Source: Agromyces cerinus subsp. cerinus
Lineage (GTDB): Bacteria > Actinomycetota > Actinomycetes > Actinomycetales > Microbacteriaceae
Direction: 5' to 3'
Assembly (NCBI RefSeq): GCF_900142065.1
Contig: NZ_FSRJ01000002.1
Coordinates: 496,001-560,000 of the forward strand
Length of the DNA: 64,000 nt
The first letter of the stretch is position 1. Every line of letters begins with the position of its first letter. The position numbers were made by a program, and so were the translations under genes. Below are positions 1 through 8,001 of the stretch, in pieces. The notes beneath the pieces are model-generated. The model was given only the letters and a program-made list of their open reading frames with translations. It ran no database searches and had not been told where the DNA came from.

Positions 1-439
1 ACTTCTCGATGCCGGCTCGCACGGCGTCGAACTTCTCGGCAGCGGTGTCGCCGCGCATGAGCGAGGTGGTGACGATCGCTCCGGCGTTGATCAGGGGGTT
101 CAGCGGCCGCCCGGTGGTGGCCTCGAGGCTGATCGCGTTGAAGGGCTCGCCGCTCGGTTCGAGGCCCACGTGCTTGATCACCTCGCCGAGCCCGAGCGCG
201 TCGACCGCGAGGGCGAACACGAACGGCTTCGACACCGACTGGATCGTGAACTCCGCGTCGGCGTCGCCGGACTCGTGCACGACCCCGTGGGTGCTGGCGA
301 GTGCCGCTCCGAGCTGCTCGGGTTCGACCGTCGCGAGCTCTGGGATGTAGCTCGCGACCGCGCCGTCGGTTCGTTCCCTCACCGCCTCGAGCACGGAGTC
401 GAGGGCGTGTCGTACCGGATCTCGCAGATCGGCGGCCAT
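1..439 (-). CDS. glsA: Glutaminase (partial, C-terminus off the window)
   Basis: Hydrolyses L-glutamine to glutamate and ammonia in the cytoplasm; serine-dependent, beta-lactamase-like fold. The first 146 residues are present. YIPELA (about residue 31) is followed by QSVSKPF, in which S68-x-x-K71 matches the Ser/Lys dyad of bacterial glutaminases. Then come EPSGEPFN and NPLINAGAI, both characteristic of the family. The ATG is at 439-437; the next upstream ATG (450) is in another frame. The family is about 310 residues long, so more than half lies beyond position 1. Gene identity is secure; nothing can be said about the C-terminus. Confidence 0.93.
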   Translation of the reverse strand, partial: MAADLRDPVRHALDSVLEAVRERTDGAVASYIPELATVEPEQLGAALASTHGVVHESGDADAEFTIQSVSKPFVFALAVDALGLGEVIKHVGLEPSGEPFNAISLEATTGRPLNPLINAGAIVTTSLMRGDTAAEKFDAVRAGIEK

Positions 440-601
440 GGGGTCAGCATACGACCGGGGGAGCGCTGCGGGCGAGACCTCTGGCAGTGGGACCTGGGAA
501 TCGACTCCTCCTTCACAGGCCGTGCCTAATGGAGTTATTCACAGCCTGACCTGCGGTTTCAGGGTGACTCGAATGTCGGTGGGTCGCGGCAGGATGGGCT
601 C

Positions 602-2074
602 ATGAACGGAATCGTCGAGGCGCTCGAGCAGGTGCGATCGTCGCTCCTCGACGTCATGGCGTTCGACGATCCCGCGGGGTGGTCCGATCACGAGTTGCTC
701 GCTGCGACGGCCGCGATCGAGGCCGTCGGCCGGGCGGTCGACGCGCGTCGCGTCGCCTGCGCCGGCGAGGTCGGCGAACGCTCGCGGGTCGAGCTGGGCG
801 GTGAGCGGTTGTCGACCCGGCGCGGATGCCGCTCCGCTGGCGAGCTCCTCGAGCGGGTCACGCAGGTGTCGGGCGCCGAGGCCAGGCGCCGCATCGCGCT
901 CGGTGCGGCCACTCGGACCCGTCGAGGATTGACCGGCGATCCTCTGGAGGCGCGCTATCCAGAAGTCGGCGCGGCGCTCGCCGAAGGAGAACTCGGAGCC
1001 GACTCGGCGTGCACGATCGTGCGCGAACTCGACGACACTCGGCGTGTTGCCGACCCCGTCGCCCTCCGCTCCGCCGAGCACGAACTCGTGGCGGCGGCGC
1101 TCGCAGCCGGAGAAGCCGCACCGGTGCGGTGCACTGCCGACGAGTTGCGGGTACAGGCGCAGGTCTGGGCCGCGTTCCTCGACCAAGACGGGCCCGAGCC
1201 CGACGACGAGCGAGCGATGCGGCGGCGAGGCTTCCGCTTCGGCCGGGCTCGCGACGGGCTGATCCCGGTCGGCGGCGAACTGCTTCCCGAGGTCGCAGCG
1301 GGGCTGCGTCGGCTGTTCGATGCGCATCTCGCGCCGCGATCGGGAGGCGGGTTCATGACCGCCGAAGAGCGCGCCGACCTCGCCCGCAACGGCGAGCAGC
1401 GAACCGCCGACCATCAGCGTCACGACATCCTGGCGGCGATCATCGCGACCGCGGCCCGCTCGGGTGAGCATCCGACGATCGGCGGCGCGGCACCCACCGT
1501 GCTCGTGAGCGTTCGCGCCGCCGATCTCACGGCCGGGCGCGGTGTGGCGCACGCCGATGGTGTCGAGATTCCGGTGTCGATCCGTGCGGCGAGGCAATTG
1601 ATCTGCACGGGCGGCACGCGGCAGATCACCTTCGACGGCGCCGGCCGCGTCATCGCGCTGGGCTCGCCCGAGCGCTGCTTCACCCCGCACCAGCGCCGGG
1701 CGATCACACTGCGCGATGGCGGCTGCCTGATCCCCGGGTGCACCGTGCCGGCGTCATGGTGCGAGATCCACCATGTCGTGCCCGATGTCGAGGGCGGCCC
1801 TACTCACACTGACAACGGTGTGCTGCTCTGCTGGTTCCATCACCGCACGATCGAGACCTCGGGGTGGGGCATCCGCATGATCGGCGGGGTTCCGCAGGTG
1901 CGCCCGCCCGCGTGGCTCGACCCGGGCGGCGGGTGGCGGCGGAGCACGAAGTCGCCGACGAGATTGGCCGACCGGGTCGAGCGAAGAATCTGCTGCCGTC
2001 GCGTGACGCGGCAGGGCATACCGTCGTCTGACCGCCTCATCGCGTCGAGCGACGGTGCCCGTGCCGTCGCGTGA
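602..2074 (+). CDS. DUF222 / 13E12-type HNH endonuclease-like protein
   Basis: A 490-residue protein of the family that is multicopy in many actinobacteria (13E12-repeat proteins). The helical DUF222 region fills roughly residues 20-330. An HNH nuclease module follows near residues 370-420: CLIPGC, then WCEIHHVV, GGPTHTDN and LCWFHH, which supply the Cys pair and the catalytic and metal-binding His residues. The C-terminal about 50 residues are basic and low in complexity. The biological role of the family is not settled; suggested roles are mobile or repair nuclease. No inteins, transposase or repeats flank it. The start is the ATG at 602, behind a weak CAGGAT -10-like hexamer, so the transcript may be leaderless. 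Confidence 0.88.
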   Translation: MNGIVEALEQVRSSLLDVMAFDDPAGWSDHELLAATAAIEAVGRAVDARRVACAGEVGERSRVELGGERLSTRRGCRSAGELLERVTQVSGAEARRRIALGAATRTRRGLTGDPLEARYPEVGAALAEGELGADSACTIVRELDDTRRVADPVALRSAEHELVAAALAAGEAAPVRCTADELRVQAQVWAAFLDQDGPEPDDERAMRRRGFRFGRARDGLIPVGGELLPEVAAGLRRLFDAHLAPRSGGGFMTAEERADLARNGEQRTADHQRHDILAAIIATAARSGEHPTIGGAAPTVLVSVRAADLTAGRGVAHADGVEIPVSIRAARQLICTGGTRQITFDGAGRVIALGSPERCFTPHQRRAITLRDGGCLIPGCTVPASWCEIHHVVPDVEGGPTHTDNGVLLCWFHHRTIETSGWGIRMIGGVPQVRPPAWLDPGGGWRRSTKSPTRLADRVERRICCRRVTRQGIPSSDRLIASSDGARAVA

Positions 2075-2083
2075 CCGTACTGA

Positions 2084-2112
2084 CGCGCGCCGAGGCGGCG
2101 CCTCAGCGCGCG
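2084..2112. terminator. Bidirectional terminator hairpin
   Basis: Inverted repeat with CGCGCGC and GCGCGCG outer arms and a GAGG/CCTC inner stem around a five-base loop, with one internal mismatch. It lies between the stop of the HNH gene and the stop of the convergent export-protein gene, overlapping the latter by a few codons. There is no T-tract, as is usual at high GC. Confidence 0.55.
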
Positions 2113-2612
2113 AGTGAGACCCCCAGAGTGGTGAGGACCCCGAACACCACGCCCCACAGCACGATCGAGATGATCTGCCAGAGGATCACCGCGTTGCGGT
2201 TCGCGCCGAACGACACCATCGCGGCCGAGGTGAACTGGCTCGGCAGGATGGCCGGGCCCACGAGGCTCACCCCGGCGACGCCGTACTTGTCGAACGCCCG
2301 GCGGACCTTCTCGCGGCGCGGCGACTCGACGGGTTCCTCACCGGCGCCGCCCGCGACGGCCTTGCCCGCGACGGCCTTGCCGGCGACGACCCTGCCCCGC
2401 ACCCCGTGCGCCGTCATCACGAAGATCAGCATCGAGATGATGTTGCCGGCCACGGCGGCACCGATCGCGACCGCGGTCGGCAGCCCGATGAGCACCCCGA
2501 TGACCGAACCGAAGTAGGAGTCGACGAACGGGATCGCGGCGACGATCATCACCCCGAACCACTGGAGGAAGGAGGGGAGGGAAGCGGCGAAGTCCTGCAG
2601 GGCGTCGATCAC
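2103..2612 (-). CDS. Small multidrug export family membrane protein (COG2426-like)
   Basis: A protein of about 169 residues with four or five hydrophobic segments (WFGVMIVAAIPFVDSYFGS, VLIGLPTAVAIGAAVAGNI, VSLVGPAILPSQFTSA, VILWQIISIVLWGVVFG). The pattern fits the small multi-drug export protein family (PF06695), whose function is poorly characterised. The GTG at 2612 is preferred because AAAGGA sits six bases upstream of it; an in-frame ATG at 2648 has no comparable ribosome site. The linker near residues 70-90 is Ala/Gly/Val-rich and imperfectly repeated (KAVAGKAVAGGAG). It diverges from a two-component system across a palindrome. Confidence 0.75.
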   Translation of the reverse strand: MIDALQDFAASLPSFLQWFGVMIVAAIPFVDSYFGSVIGVLIGLPTAVAIGAAVAGNIISMLIFVMTAHGVRGRVVAGKAVAGKAVAGGAGEEPVESPRREKVRRAFDKYGVAGVSLVGPAILPSQFTSAAMVSFGANRNAVILWQIISIVLWGVVFGVLTTLGVSLAR

Positions 2613-2721
2613 GACGAGTCCTTTCGTGGGGTGGTTGGTTCGGTCCAATCCTTCGCGGCGCCGGCCATCGGCGGCAGTGCCGCGGTGTCAGGTGATCGCG
2701 TGCGATTCCGCACGCCGGACC

Positions 2722-2735
2722 GTGACAAATGTCAC
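2722..2735. promoter_or_regulatory. Palindrome between export gene and two-component system
   Basis: GTGACA-AA-TGTCAC, a perfect dyad with six-base arms, immediately upstream of a TAGGCT -10-like element (2741-2746). It lies in the 141-bp divergent gap between the export-protein gene and the histidine kinase. DesR/LiaR-type response regulators bind dyads of this size, so autoregulation by the adjacent response regulator is a reasonable inference. Confidence 0.5.
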
Positions 2736-2753
2736 TGGCCTAGGCTCGGATCC

Positions 2754-3974
2754 ATGCCAGCCGAACCCGCCCGCAGCGTGCAGACCACGTGGCTGTACAC
2801 GCTCGGGTCGATCGTCTTCTTCTTCGGGTTCCTCGACCTCATCGTCGTGCTGTCGATGCTCGACACGTACCTGCGCACCGGTGACGCAGTGACCGCCGTG
2901 CTCGTGGTGCTCCTGCTCGTCGCGACGGCCATGCAGCTGCGGTACTGCTGGTTCCTGCGCGTCGGACGCGGTGGCGGCCTGCCGAGCCCGTGGTGGACGG
3001 CGGCGCTCGTCGCTCCCGCCGCGGCCGTCTGGGTGGTTGGCCTCTTCTCACCGGGCGACGAGCTCGCGGCCGCGGTGCCGCTCTGGGCCGCGGCGACTCT
3101 CATCGCCTGCCTGCTGCCGAAGCCGCAGCGCCGCCTCGTGCTGCTCGTCGGCCTGATCACCGTGATCGCGCATCCGATGCTCGCCACGGCTGTGACGGGT
3201 GTGCCGTTCGCGTTCGGCCGCGCATCGGACACCTGGATGATCGCGATCTTCGTGGCGATGCTGCCGGTCATGCTGCTGACGAGCATGTGGTGGTGGGAGG
3301 TCGTCGTGCAGCTCGACCGGCACCGTCGCACTGCCGCCGAGCTCGCCGTGACGCAGGAGCGGCTGCGCTTCGCCTCCGACCTGCACGACATCCAGGGCCA
3401 CCACCTGCAGGTCATCTCGTTGAAGTCGGAGCTCGCCGAGCGCATGCTCGAGATCGACCCGGCCGCGGCCCGCGAGCTGGTGCACGAGACCCGACTGATC
3501 GCGAAGCAGGCGCTCGAAGAGACCCGCTCGCTCGTCGCCGGCTACCGTCATGTCGCGTTCGACGACGAGCTCGAGAACGCCCGCGAGGTGCTCACCGCGT
3601 CGGGCGCCGAGTGCGCGCTGCGACTCGGCCCGCTGCCCGCCGACGCCCTCGCGCAGAGCGCGCTCGCGTCGGTTGTGCGCGAGGCGACGACCAACATCCT
3701 GCGACACAGCGAGGCGACCACGGTGACGATCGAACTGACGACGACGGGTGAGCGCACGGAGCTCGCCATCGTGAACGACGGCGTGCCGGTGACGGATGCC
3801 TCGGCGCCCGGCTCGGCCGGCTCTGCCGTGTCGCGCGCGCCCGGCTCGGGACTCGCCGGACTGCGTGAGCGGCTCGCCGCCGTGGGCGGCACGCTCGAGA
3901 CGGCGACGGATGCCTCGGGCGCCCGCTTCGAACTGCGGGCCACGGTGCCCGTCGGGGCGCGGGTCACGGCGTGA
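2754..3974 (+). CDS. NarL/DesK-type sensor histidine kinase
   Basis: Membrane sensor kinase of 406 residues. About five or six hydrophobic segments fill residues 10-180. A HisKA_3 dimerisation helix follows with RFASDLHDIQGHHLQ; H211 is the expected phospho-acceptor. The HATPase domain shows VVREATTNILRHSEA (N box) and GSGLAGLRERL (G box). The ATG at 2754 lies seven bases after TAGGCT, so the mRNA is probably leaderless. The stop overlaps the GTG of the response-regulator gene (GTGA), indicating translational coupling. The signal sensed is unknown; DesK-like kinases often sense membrane or envelope state. Confidence 0.9.
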   Translation: MPAEPARSVQTTWLYTLGSIVFFFGFLDLIVVLSMLDTYLRTGDAVTAVLVVLLLVATAMQLRYCWFLRVGRGGGLPSPWWTAALVAPAAAVWVVGLFSPGDELAAAVPLWAAATLIACLLPKPQRRLVLLVGLITVIAHPMLATAVTGVPFAFGRASDTWMIAIFVAMLPVMLLTSMWWWEVVVQLDRHRRTAAELAVTQERLRFASDLHDIQGHHLQVISLKSELAERMLEIDPAAARELVHETRLIAKQALEETRSLVAGYRHVAFDDELENAREVLTASGAECALRLGPLPADALAQSALASVVREATTNILRHSEATTVTIELTTTGERTELAIVNDGVPVTDASAPGSAGSAVSRAPGSGLAGLRERLAAVGGTLETATDASGARFELRATVPVGARVTA

Positions 3975-4582
3975 GCGGCGGCATCCGTCTGCTCATCGCC
4001 GACGACGAGCACCTGATCCGCGGCGCCCTCGTGGCGCTGCTCAACCTCGAGCCCGACATCGAGGTGGTGGCGAGTGCCGACAACGGCGTGACCGCCGTCG
4101 AACAGGCGATCGCGACCGTGCCCGACGTGTGCCTGCTCGACCTCGAGATGCCGCACGCCGACGGGCTCGAGGCGGCCGCACGCATCCTCGCCGAGGTGCC
4201 GACGCGTGTCGTGATCGTGACCCGGCACGCGCGCCCCGGCGTGCTGCGCCGTGCTCTGGCCTCGAAGGTCTCGGGCTTCGTGCCGAAGTCGACGCCCGCC
4301 GAAGACCTCGCCCACGTCATCCGCGACGTGGCTGCGGGTCGCCGATACATCGATCCCGAGATCGCCGCGACCGCGCTCACGGCTGAGCGCTGCCCGCTCA
4401 CCGACCGCGAGCTCGACGCGCTGCGCTTCAGTCGTTCGACGACGAGCGTGCAGCAGATCGCCGAACGCCTGCACCTGGCGCAGGGCACCGTGCGCAACTA
4501 CCTCTCGTCGGCGATGACGAAGCTCGACGCGTCGTCGCGCCACGAGGCCGCCGAGAAGGCGTGGCAGCAGGGCTGGATCTGA
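3971..4582 (+). CDS. NarL/LuxR-family response regulator
   Basis: Cytoplasmic partner of the preceding kinase, 203 residues. In the receiver domain the acidic pair is DD (residues 11-12), D57 in CLLDLEMP is the phospho-acceptor, and the conserved Lys is in GFVPKSTP. A C-terminal LuxR-type HTH reads LTDRELDAL, then QQIAERLHLAQGTVRNYLSS and ASSRHEAAEKAWQQGWI, as in DesR-like regulators. The GTG start overlaps the kinase stop by four bases. Its likely targets are its own operon and perhaps the divergent export gene through the 2722 palindrome. Confidence 0.93.
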   Translation: MSGGIRLLIADDEHLIRGALVALLNLEPDIEVVASADNGVTAVEQAIATVPDVCLLDLEMPHADGLEAAARILAEVPTRVVIVTRHARPGVLRRALASKVSGFVPKSTPAEDLAHVIRDVAAGRRYIDPEIAATALTAERCPLTDRELDALRFSRSTTSVQQIAERLHLAQGTVRNYLSSAMTKLDASSRHEAAEKAWQQGWI

Positions 4583-4589
4583 CCTCGCG

Positions 4590-4877
4590 TCAGCCGTCGA
4601 GCACGTCGAGGTCGACCACGATCTCGTCGCCCTCGCCGATGCCCTCCGCCTTCAGCACGGCCTTCTTGAGCGGCAGCACGTAGGTCTCGCCGAGCGGGAA
4701 GATCGAGGTGCTCCACGTCGTGCCGCCGAGCGTCGCCACCACGCGAACAGAGCCGAAGCCGCGCGGCATCCGCGGCTGGTCGGAGATGTCGGCGCCCAGC
4801 TCGGGCGGAACGTCGACGAAGAACCAGTTGCGTCGCGCCGTCCATTCGTAGATCGCGGCAGTGAAGCGGATGCGCAT
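4590..4877 (-). CDS. DUF1905 domain protein
   Basis: A 95-residue soluble protein that starts FTAAIYEW, continues WFFVDVPPELGADI and contains GFGSVRVVATLGGTTWSTS and LPLKKAVLKAEGIGEGDEI, the beta-barrel pattern of DUF1905. The biochemical role is unknown; in other genomes the domain occurs alone or beside a YdeI/OmpD-associated domain. The ATG at 4877 is the only start consistent with the family's N-terminus. It converges with the response-regulator gene, only seven bases away. Confidence 0.8.
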   Translation of the reverse strand: MRIRFTAAIYEWTARRNWFFVDVPPELGADISDQPRMPRGFGSVRVVATLGGTTWSTSIFPLGETYVLPLKKAVLKAEGIGEGDEIVVDLDVLDG

Positions 4878-4920
4878 GTCGCGATCGTACCCGCGGCCGG
4901 TGACTCGGGCCTGGTGACCA

Positions 4921-4946
4921 GTGAAGCCCGCCGCGGCGGGCTTCAC
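4921..4946. terminator. Hairpin terminator (26-base perfect palindrome)
   Basis: Perfect inverted repeat with arms GTGAAGCCCGCCG and CGGCGGGCTTCAC. It lies just downstream of the DUF6326-like gene on the minus strand and upstream of the DUF1905 gene, so it most likely ends the former transcript. Confidence 0.7.
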
Positions 4947-4969
4947 GTCGTGGGGCGTTCCACGGATAC

Positions 4970-5458
4970 CTACTGTCGAACGTCCTGTCGAAGGTCGGGC
5001 GTCGCGGGACCGGCTGGGACGGCGGGGGTTCGAGGCCAGGTCCAGGCGGAGCGCAGGATGAAGGCCAGGAGCAGCACCTCGACTCCGATGGAGAGGCCGT
5101 AGAAGAAGGCCCAGTCCCAGGACGCCCCTGCCGCGTTGAACATCGAGTAGGGGATGTAGAGCGATGCGACGACGAGGTTCGTGGCGCGGTTCACCCTGGC
5201 GGGCAGCGTCATGGAGAGCATCACCATCAGGGCGGGGATCGCCACGGACGCGAGCATGACGGTCAACAACGTCGGGTTGACGTCGAACCTCCAGACGAGG
5301 CCGTCGAGGATGCCGTCGAGGACGCCGGGCTTGTAGAGGTTGAAGAAGTCGACGTAGAGGTACAGGAACATGAAGCTGGTCCACGCGGCGGCGAGCTTGG
5401 CCTGCACGGGGACCGGCGGGGTGTCGAGCAGGTTCCGGGTATTCGTTCGGATGGTCAT
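4970..5458 (-). CDS. DUF6326-like membrane protein
   Basis: A 162-residue protein with about four hydrophobic segments (KLAAAWTSFMFLYLYVDFF, LLTVMLASVAIPALMVMLS, ATNLVVASLYIPYSMFN, FFYGLSIGVEVLLLAFILR) and the recurring VDFFNLYKPG motif of this family. Function unknown. The ATG at 5458 has GGAAGGA just upstream; an in-frame TTG at 5473 would overlap that ribosome site and is rejected. It diverges from a TetR regulator across the operator array at 5483-5539 and is very probably that regulator's target. Confidence 0.75.
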   Translation of the reverse strand: MTIRTNTRNLLDTPPVPVQAKLAAAWTSFMFLYLYVDFFNLYKPGVLDGILDGLVWRFDVNPTLLTVMLASVAIPALMVMLSMTLPARVNRATNLVVASLYIPYSMFNAAGASWDWAFFYGLSIGVEVLLLAFILRSAWTWPRTPAVPAGPATPDLRQDVRQ

Positions 5459-5482
5459 CGTTCTTCCTTCCAAAAGGGGCGA

Positions 5483-5539
5483 TACAGCGTACGCGTACGG
5501 TGTACGCGTACGCTGTACTATGGCGCGTACGCTGTACGC
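5483..5539. promoter_or_regulatory. TetR operator array between divergent genes
   Basis: A perfect inverted repeat with 16-base arms (5483-5498 and 5502-5517) around a three-base centre. Inside it and again 32 bp downstream is the same 15-bp dyad, GCGTAC-N3-GTACGC (5493-5507 and 5525-5539). Partial copies of the dyad overlap on both sides. The array occupies the whole promoter gap between the membrane-protein gene and the TetR gene, so the regulator probably represses both, with cooperative binding on one face of the helix (spacing about three turns). Confidence 0.75.
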
Positions 5540-5571
5540 TTGTCAAGTCGGTCGAGAGAGCGAGGAGACCC

Positions 5572-6246
5572 GTGTCTGCGAGGGAACAACATCAGGTCGC
5601 GCCAGACGCGGGGCTGAGCAAGCAGCGGGTGGTGGTCGAGGCGGTCCGGCTCGCCGACCGCGACGGGGTCGACGGGCTGAGCATGCGCCGGCTGGCCGGC
5701 GAGCTCGGCGCGGGCGCGATGACGCTCTACCGCTACGTGGCGAGCAAGGACGAGCTGCTGGACGCCATGATCGACATCGTGTTCGAGGAGATCGAACTCC
5801 CGCCCGAAGAAGCCGACTGGCAGTCGGCGATGCGACAGGAGGCGCTCTCCACCCGACAGGTTCTCGCACGCCACCCATGGGCGATCGGCCTGATGGAGTC
5901 GCGGACAACGCCGGGGCCCGCGAATCTCCGCCACCGCGAAGCGGTCACCGCCTGCCTGCGGAGGGCCGGCTTCTCGGTCCTGACGGCGACGCACGCCAAC
6001 TGGTTGCTCAACAGCTACGTCTACGGTCACGCCCTGCAGGAAGCCAGCCTGCCCTTCGACACCGCCGACGAGCTCGCGGACATGACCGAGGGCGTCTACC
6101 TGCCCCAGCTTCCTCCTGACGAGTTCCCCTACCTCAACGAGTCCGCCGCGGCGCTCGTCGCTGCCGGCTACGACCCATCCGAGGAGTTCGCTTTCGGCCT
6201 CGATCTCGTCCTCGCCGCCCTCGAGCCCCTCAGGGCCTCCGCGTAG
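5572..6246 (+). CDS. TetR/AcrR-family regulator (TetR_C_1-like)
   Basis: A 224-residue DNA-binding repressor. The N-terminal HTH reads LSKQRVVVEAVRLADRDG, then LSMRRLAGELGAGAMTLYRYVASKDEL. The ligand domain has ARHPWAIGLMESRTTPGPANLRHREA, resembling the tetracycline-repressor C-terminal family. The GTG at 5572 follows GAGGAGA; translation from further upstream would run through the operator. Divergent from the DUF6326-like protein. The ligand is unknown, probably an amphipathic compound. Confidence 0.88.
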   Translation: MSAREQHQVAPDAGLSKQRVVVEAVRLADRDGVDGLSMRRLAGELGAGAMTLYRYVASKDELLDAMIDIVFEEIELPPEEADWQSAMRQEALSTRQVLARHPWAIGLMESRTTPGPANLRHREAVTACLRRAGFSVLTATHANWLLNSYVYGHALQEASLPFDTADELADMTEGVYLPQLPPDEFPYLNESAAALVAAGYDPSEEFAFGLDLVLAALEPLRASA

Positions 6247-6325
6247 CGACGCTCGCGACCGTCGCGCGACCTTCTGCACGCGGTTCCGGGCCGGTGATGC
6301 GTGCCGGTGACGCGAGCTCGGGTCG

Positions 6326-6372
6326 CGTCTAAGGTAGGGCGGTTCGTCTGAGGCCATGCGGCCCGTCTGAGG
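6326..6372 (+). repeat. Three direct repeats, 19-bp period
   Basis: CGTCTAAGG (6326), CGTCTGAGG (6345) and CGTCTGAGG (6364) recur with exactly 19-bp spacing in the 241-bp gap before a small gene. CCTCAG, the inverse of part of the unit, occurs at 6422. The even spacing suggests a multi-site protein-binding region. No function can be read directly. Confidence 0.5.
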
Positions 6373-6487
6373 TGCCGAATCCGGCCCGAAGATGAGGCAC
6401 ACGCCCGATACGCGACCCCTACCTCAGCGAGGAATCTGGTCTCAGTGGCCGGAACCCGGCCCGGCAGGTCTCGAAGGGATCGGAATC

Positions 6488-6700
6488 ATGAACCTCGCAT
6501 ACGGCTACGTCGCACAGACGCTGCAGATGCACGACGAGCTCGAAGCGGGGCGCGTCAACGAGCGGCGCCGGAACGCCGCCGACCGCCTGGCCCAGGAGGG
6601 CGAGCGCGCCGACGGCCGCCACGGCCTCGCAGGCCGGTTTGCGGAGTGGCGCCAGGGGCGCTCGCGGCAGCGCATCCACGGCCTCCCGGCGGCGCACTGA
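6488..6700 (+). CDS. Small hypothetical protein
   Basis: A 70-residue basic protein starting MNLAYGYVAQTLQMHDELE and continuing with an Arg-rich helix-prone stretch (NERRRNAADRLAQEG) and a basic tail. The ribosome site GAAGGGA lies at a sensible distance from the ATG. No signal peptide, membrane segment or Cys. I recognise no family. It is preceded by the 19-bp-phased repeats and followed by a strong stem-loop, which together support a real transcription unit. Confidence 0.6.
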   Translation: MNLAYGYVAQTLQMHDELEAGRVNERRRNAADRLAQEGERADGRHGLAGRFAEWRQGRSRQRIHGLPAAH

Positions 6701-6719
6701 TCGGGGAGACCGCATCATC

Positions 6720-6765
6720 CGCACAGCTCCGGCCCCGCCGCATCGGCGCGGGCCGGATCTGTGCG
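6720..6765. terminator. Bidirectional terminator stem-loop
   Basis: Long stem: outer arms CGCACAG and CTGTGCG, inner arms CCGGCCC-CGCCG and CGGCGCGGGCCGG with one bulge. It sits exactly between the stop codons of the small plus-strand gene and the convergent MetE-like gene. Confidence 0.7.
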
Positions 6766-6770
6766 TCAGG

Positions 6771-7865
6771 TCAGCCCGCGGCCGCGATGACCTCGCGGTG
6801 CAGTGCGAGCAGGCTCGCCGTGCGGTCGGCGGGGCCGCGGCCGAAGCCGCACTCCGTGCCGACGCCGAACGTGTCGATGCCGGCTGCGGCGAACGCCTCG
6901 CGGGCAGGAGCGATGCGGGCGAGCGCGCCGTCGACGCCGTCTTCGTGGTGCACGAGGCCGAGGAAGGGGGTCGTCTCGGCGGGCAGCGCCCAGCCCGCGA
7001 GCGGCGCGAAGTACGCGGCATCCGTGCGCTCGATCGGCACCGGAAGGTGCACCCAGTCGATCGGCCGGTCGAGCTGCGCCGCGAGGGCGTTCGCGACCGC
7101 GACGAGCTTGCCGGCATCGGTCGGCTCGACGAAGTGCTTCTCGGCGACGTCGCCGTAGCAGAGGTGGAACCCGAGCTGTGCGCCGGCCGGCACGCGCGTC
7201 GCGAGTTCGGCGGCGAGGGCAGCGATGGCCTCGACGAGTTCCGGGGCGTCCGCACCGCCCTCGGCGAAGAACGCCTCGAGCGGTCCGCCGCCGAGGCTGA
7301 CGCCCTCGAGGTAGGCGAACTCGGTCGCCATGTCGATCTGCACGGCGAGATCGCCGGCCGGAATCGCCGCGGCGATGCGATCGACCTCGGCCGCGAGGGC
7401 CGCGGCGTACGCCGGGTACACGGCGGCACGGTCGACCGGAGCCACGTAGGTCGTGATGGGCGCGAGGGGCGACGGCAGACACACCTGGAACCGCGTGCCC
7501 GCGGGGATCGCGCCCGCGTCGCGCAGACGTGTGAAGTCGGCGTAGCTCGCGGCCGCGGCGTCCGCGTAGCCGAGCGAGCCGAACACGAGGTCGGATGCAT
7601 CGACCGAACCGTCGAGCACGAGCGGGCGCAGGTCGAATCCCGCGACGATGATCGGGTCGATCGGCAGTCGGTTGAGCCCGTCGACCGCGTCGAACGCCGC
7701 GCCCTGGAACAGGATCCAGTGGAACCGTTCGCCGACCTCGCCGTCGGGGATGCGCGCGAGCTCGCCGCCGAGCTCATCTGCGACGACGCGGAAGGTTGCC
7801 TCGGCGGTGGGCTGGTTGATCGAACCGACGAGGTGGGCACCGGCGACGCGGGGGAGTTCAGACAT
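6771..7865 (-). CDS. MetE-like zinc methyltransferase-fold protein
   Basis: A 364-residue soluble protein resembling the catalytic half of cobalamin-independent methionine synthase. Zinc ligands of the MetE type are visible: H234 and C236 in GFHLCYGD, and C339 in GTECGFGRG. The barrel also contains PDGEVGERFHW and QIDMATEF. It lacks the N-terminal half that binds polyglutamylated folate in true MetE, so the methyl donor and acceptor are unknown and methionine synthesis cannot be assumed. The ATG at 7865 is the first with a matching N-terminus (MSELPRVAGAHLVGS). No obvious operon partners. Confidence 0.78.
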   Translation of the reverse strand: MSELPRVAGAHLVGSINQPTAEATFRVVADELGGELARIPDGEVGERFHWILFQGAAFDAVDGLNRLPIDPIIVAGFDLRPLVLDGSVDASDLVFGSLGYADAAAASYADFTRLRDAGAIPAGTRFQVCLPSPLAPITTYVAPVDRAAVYPAYAAALAAEVDRIAAAIPAGDLAVQIDMATEFAYLEGVSLGGGPLEAFFAEGGADAPELVEAIAALAAELATRVPAGAQLGFHLCYGDVAEKHFVEPTDAGKLVAVANALAAQLDRPIDWVHLPVPIERTDAAYFAPLAGWALPAETTPFLGLVHHEDGVDGALARIAPAREAFAAAGIDTFGVGTECGFGRGPADRTASLLALHREVIAAAG

Positions 7866-8001
7866 CCAGCCATCGTAGATCGGCGCTGCGGCGCATGACG
7901 CGCGATGGCGGCGGGCACCCCTCGGGCGGGGTCTTGCCGCGGCATCCGGCTGGTCGTAAGGTCGCGTGCGACTGCGCTGCTCACCGACGATCGGAGCCGA
8001 C

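Noticed and set aside
602-2074. HNH/DUF222 protein as evidence of a mobile element or phage remnant
   Set aside because: This family is dispersed and multicopy in actinobacteria, and nothing else mobile flanks it.
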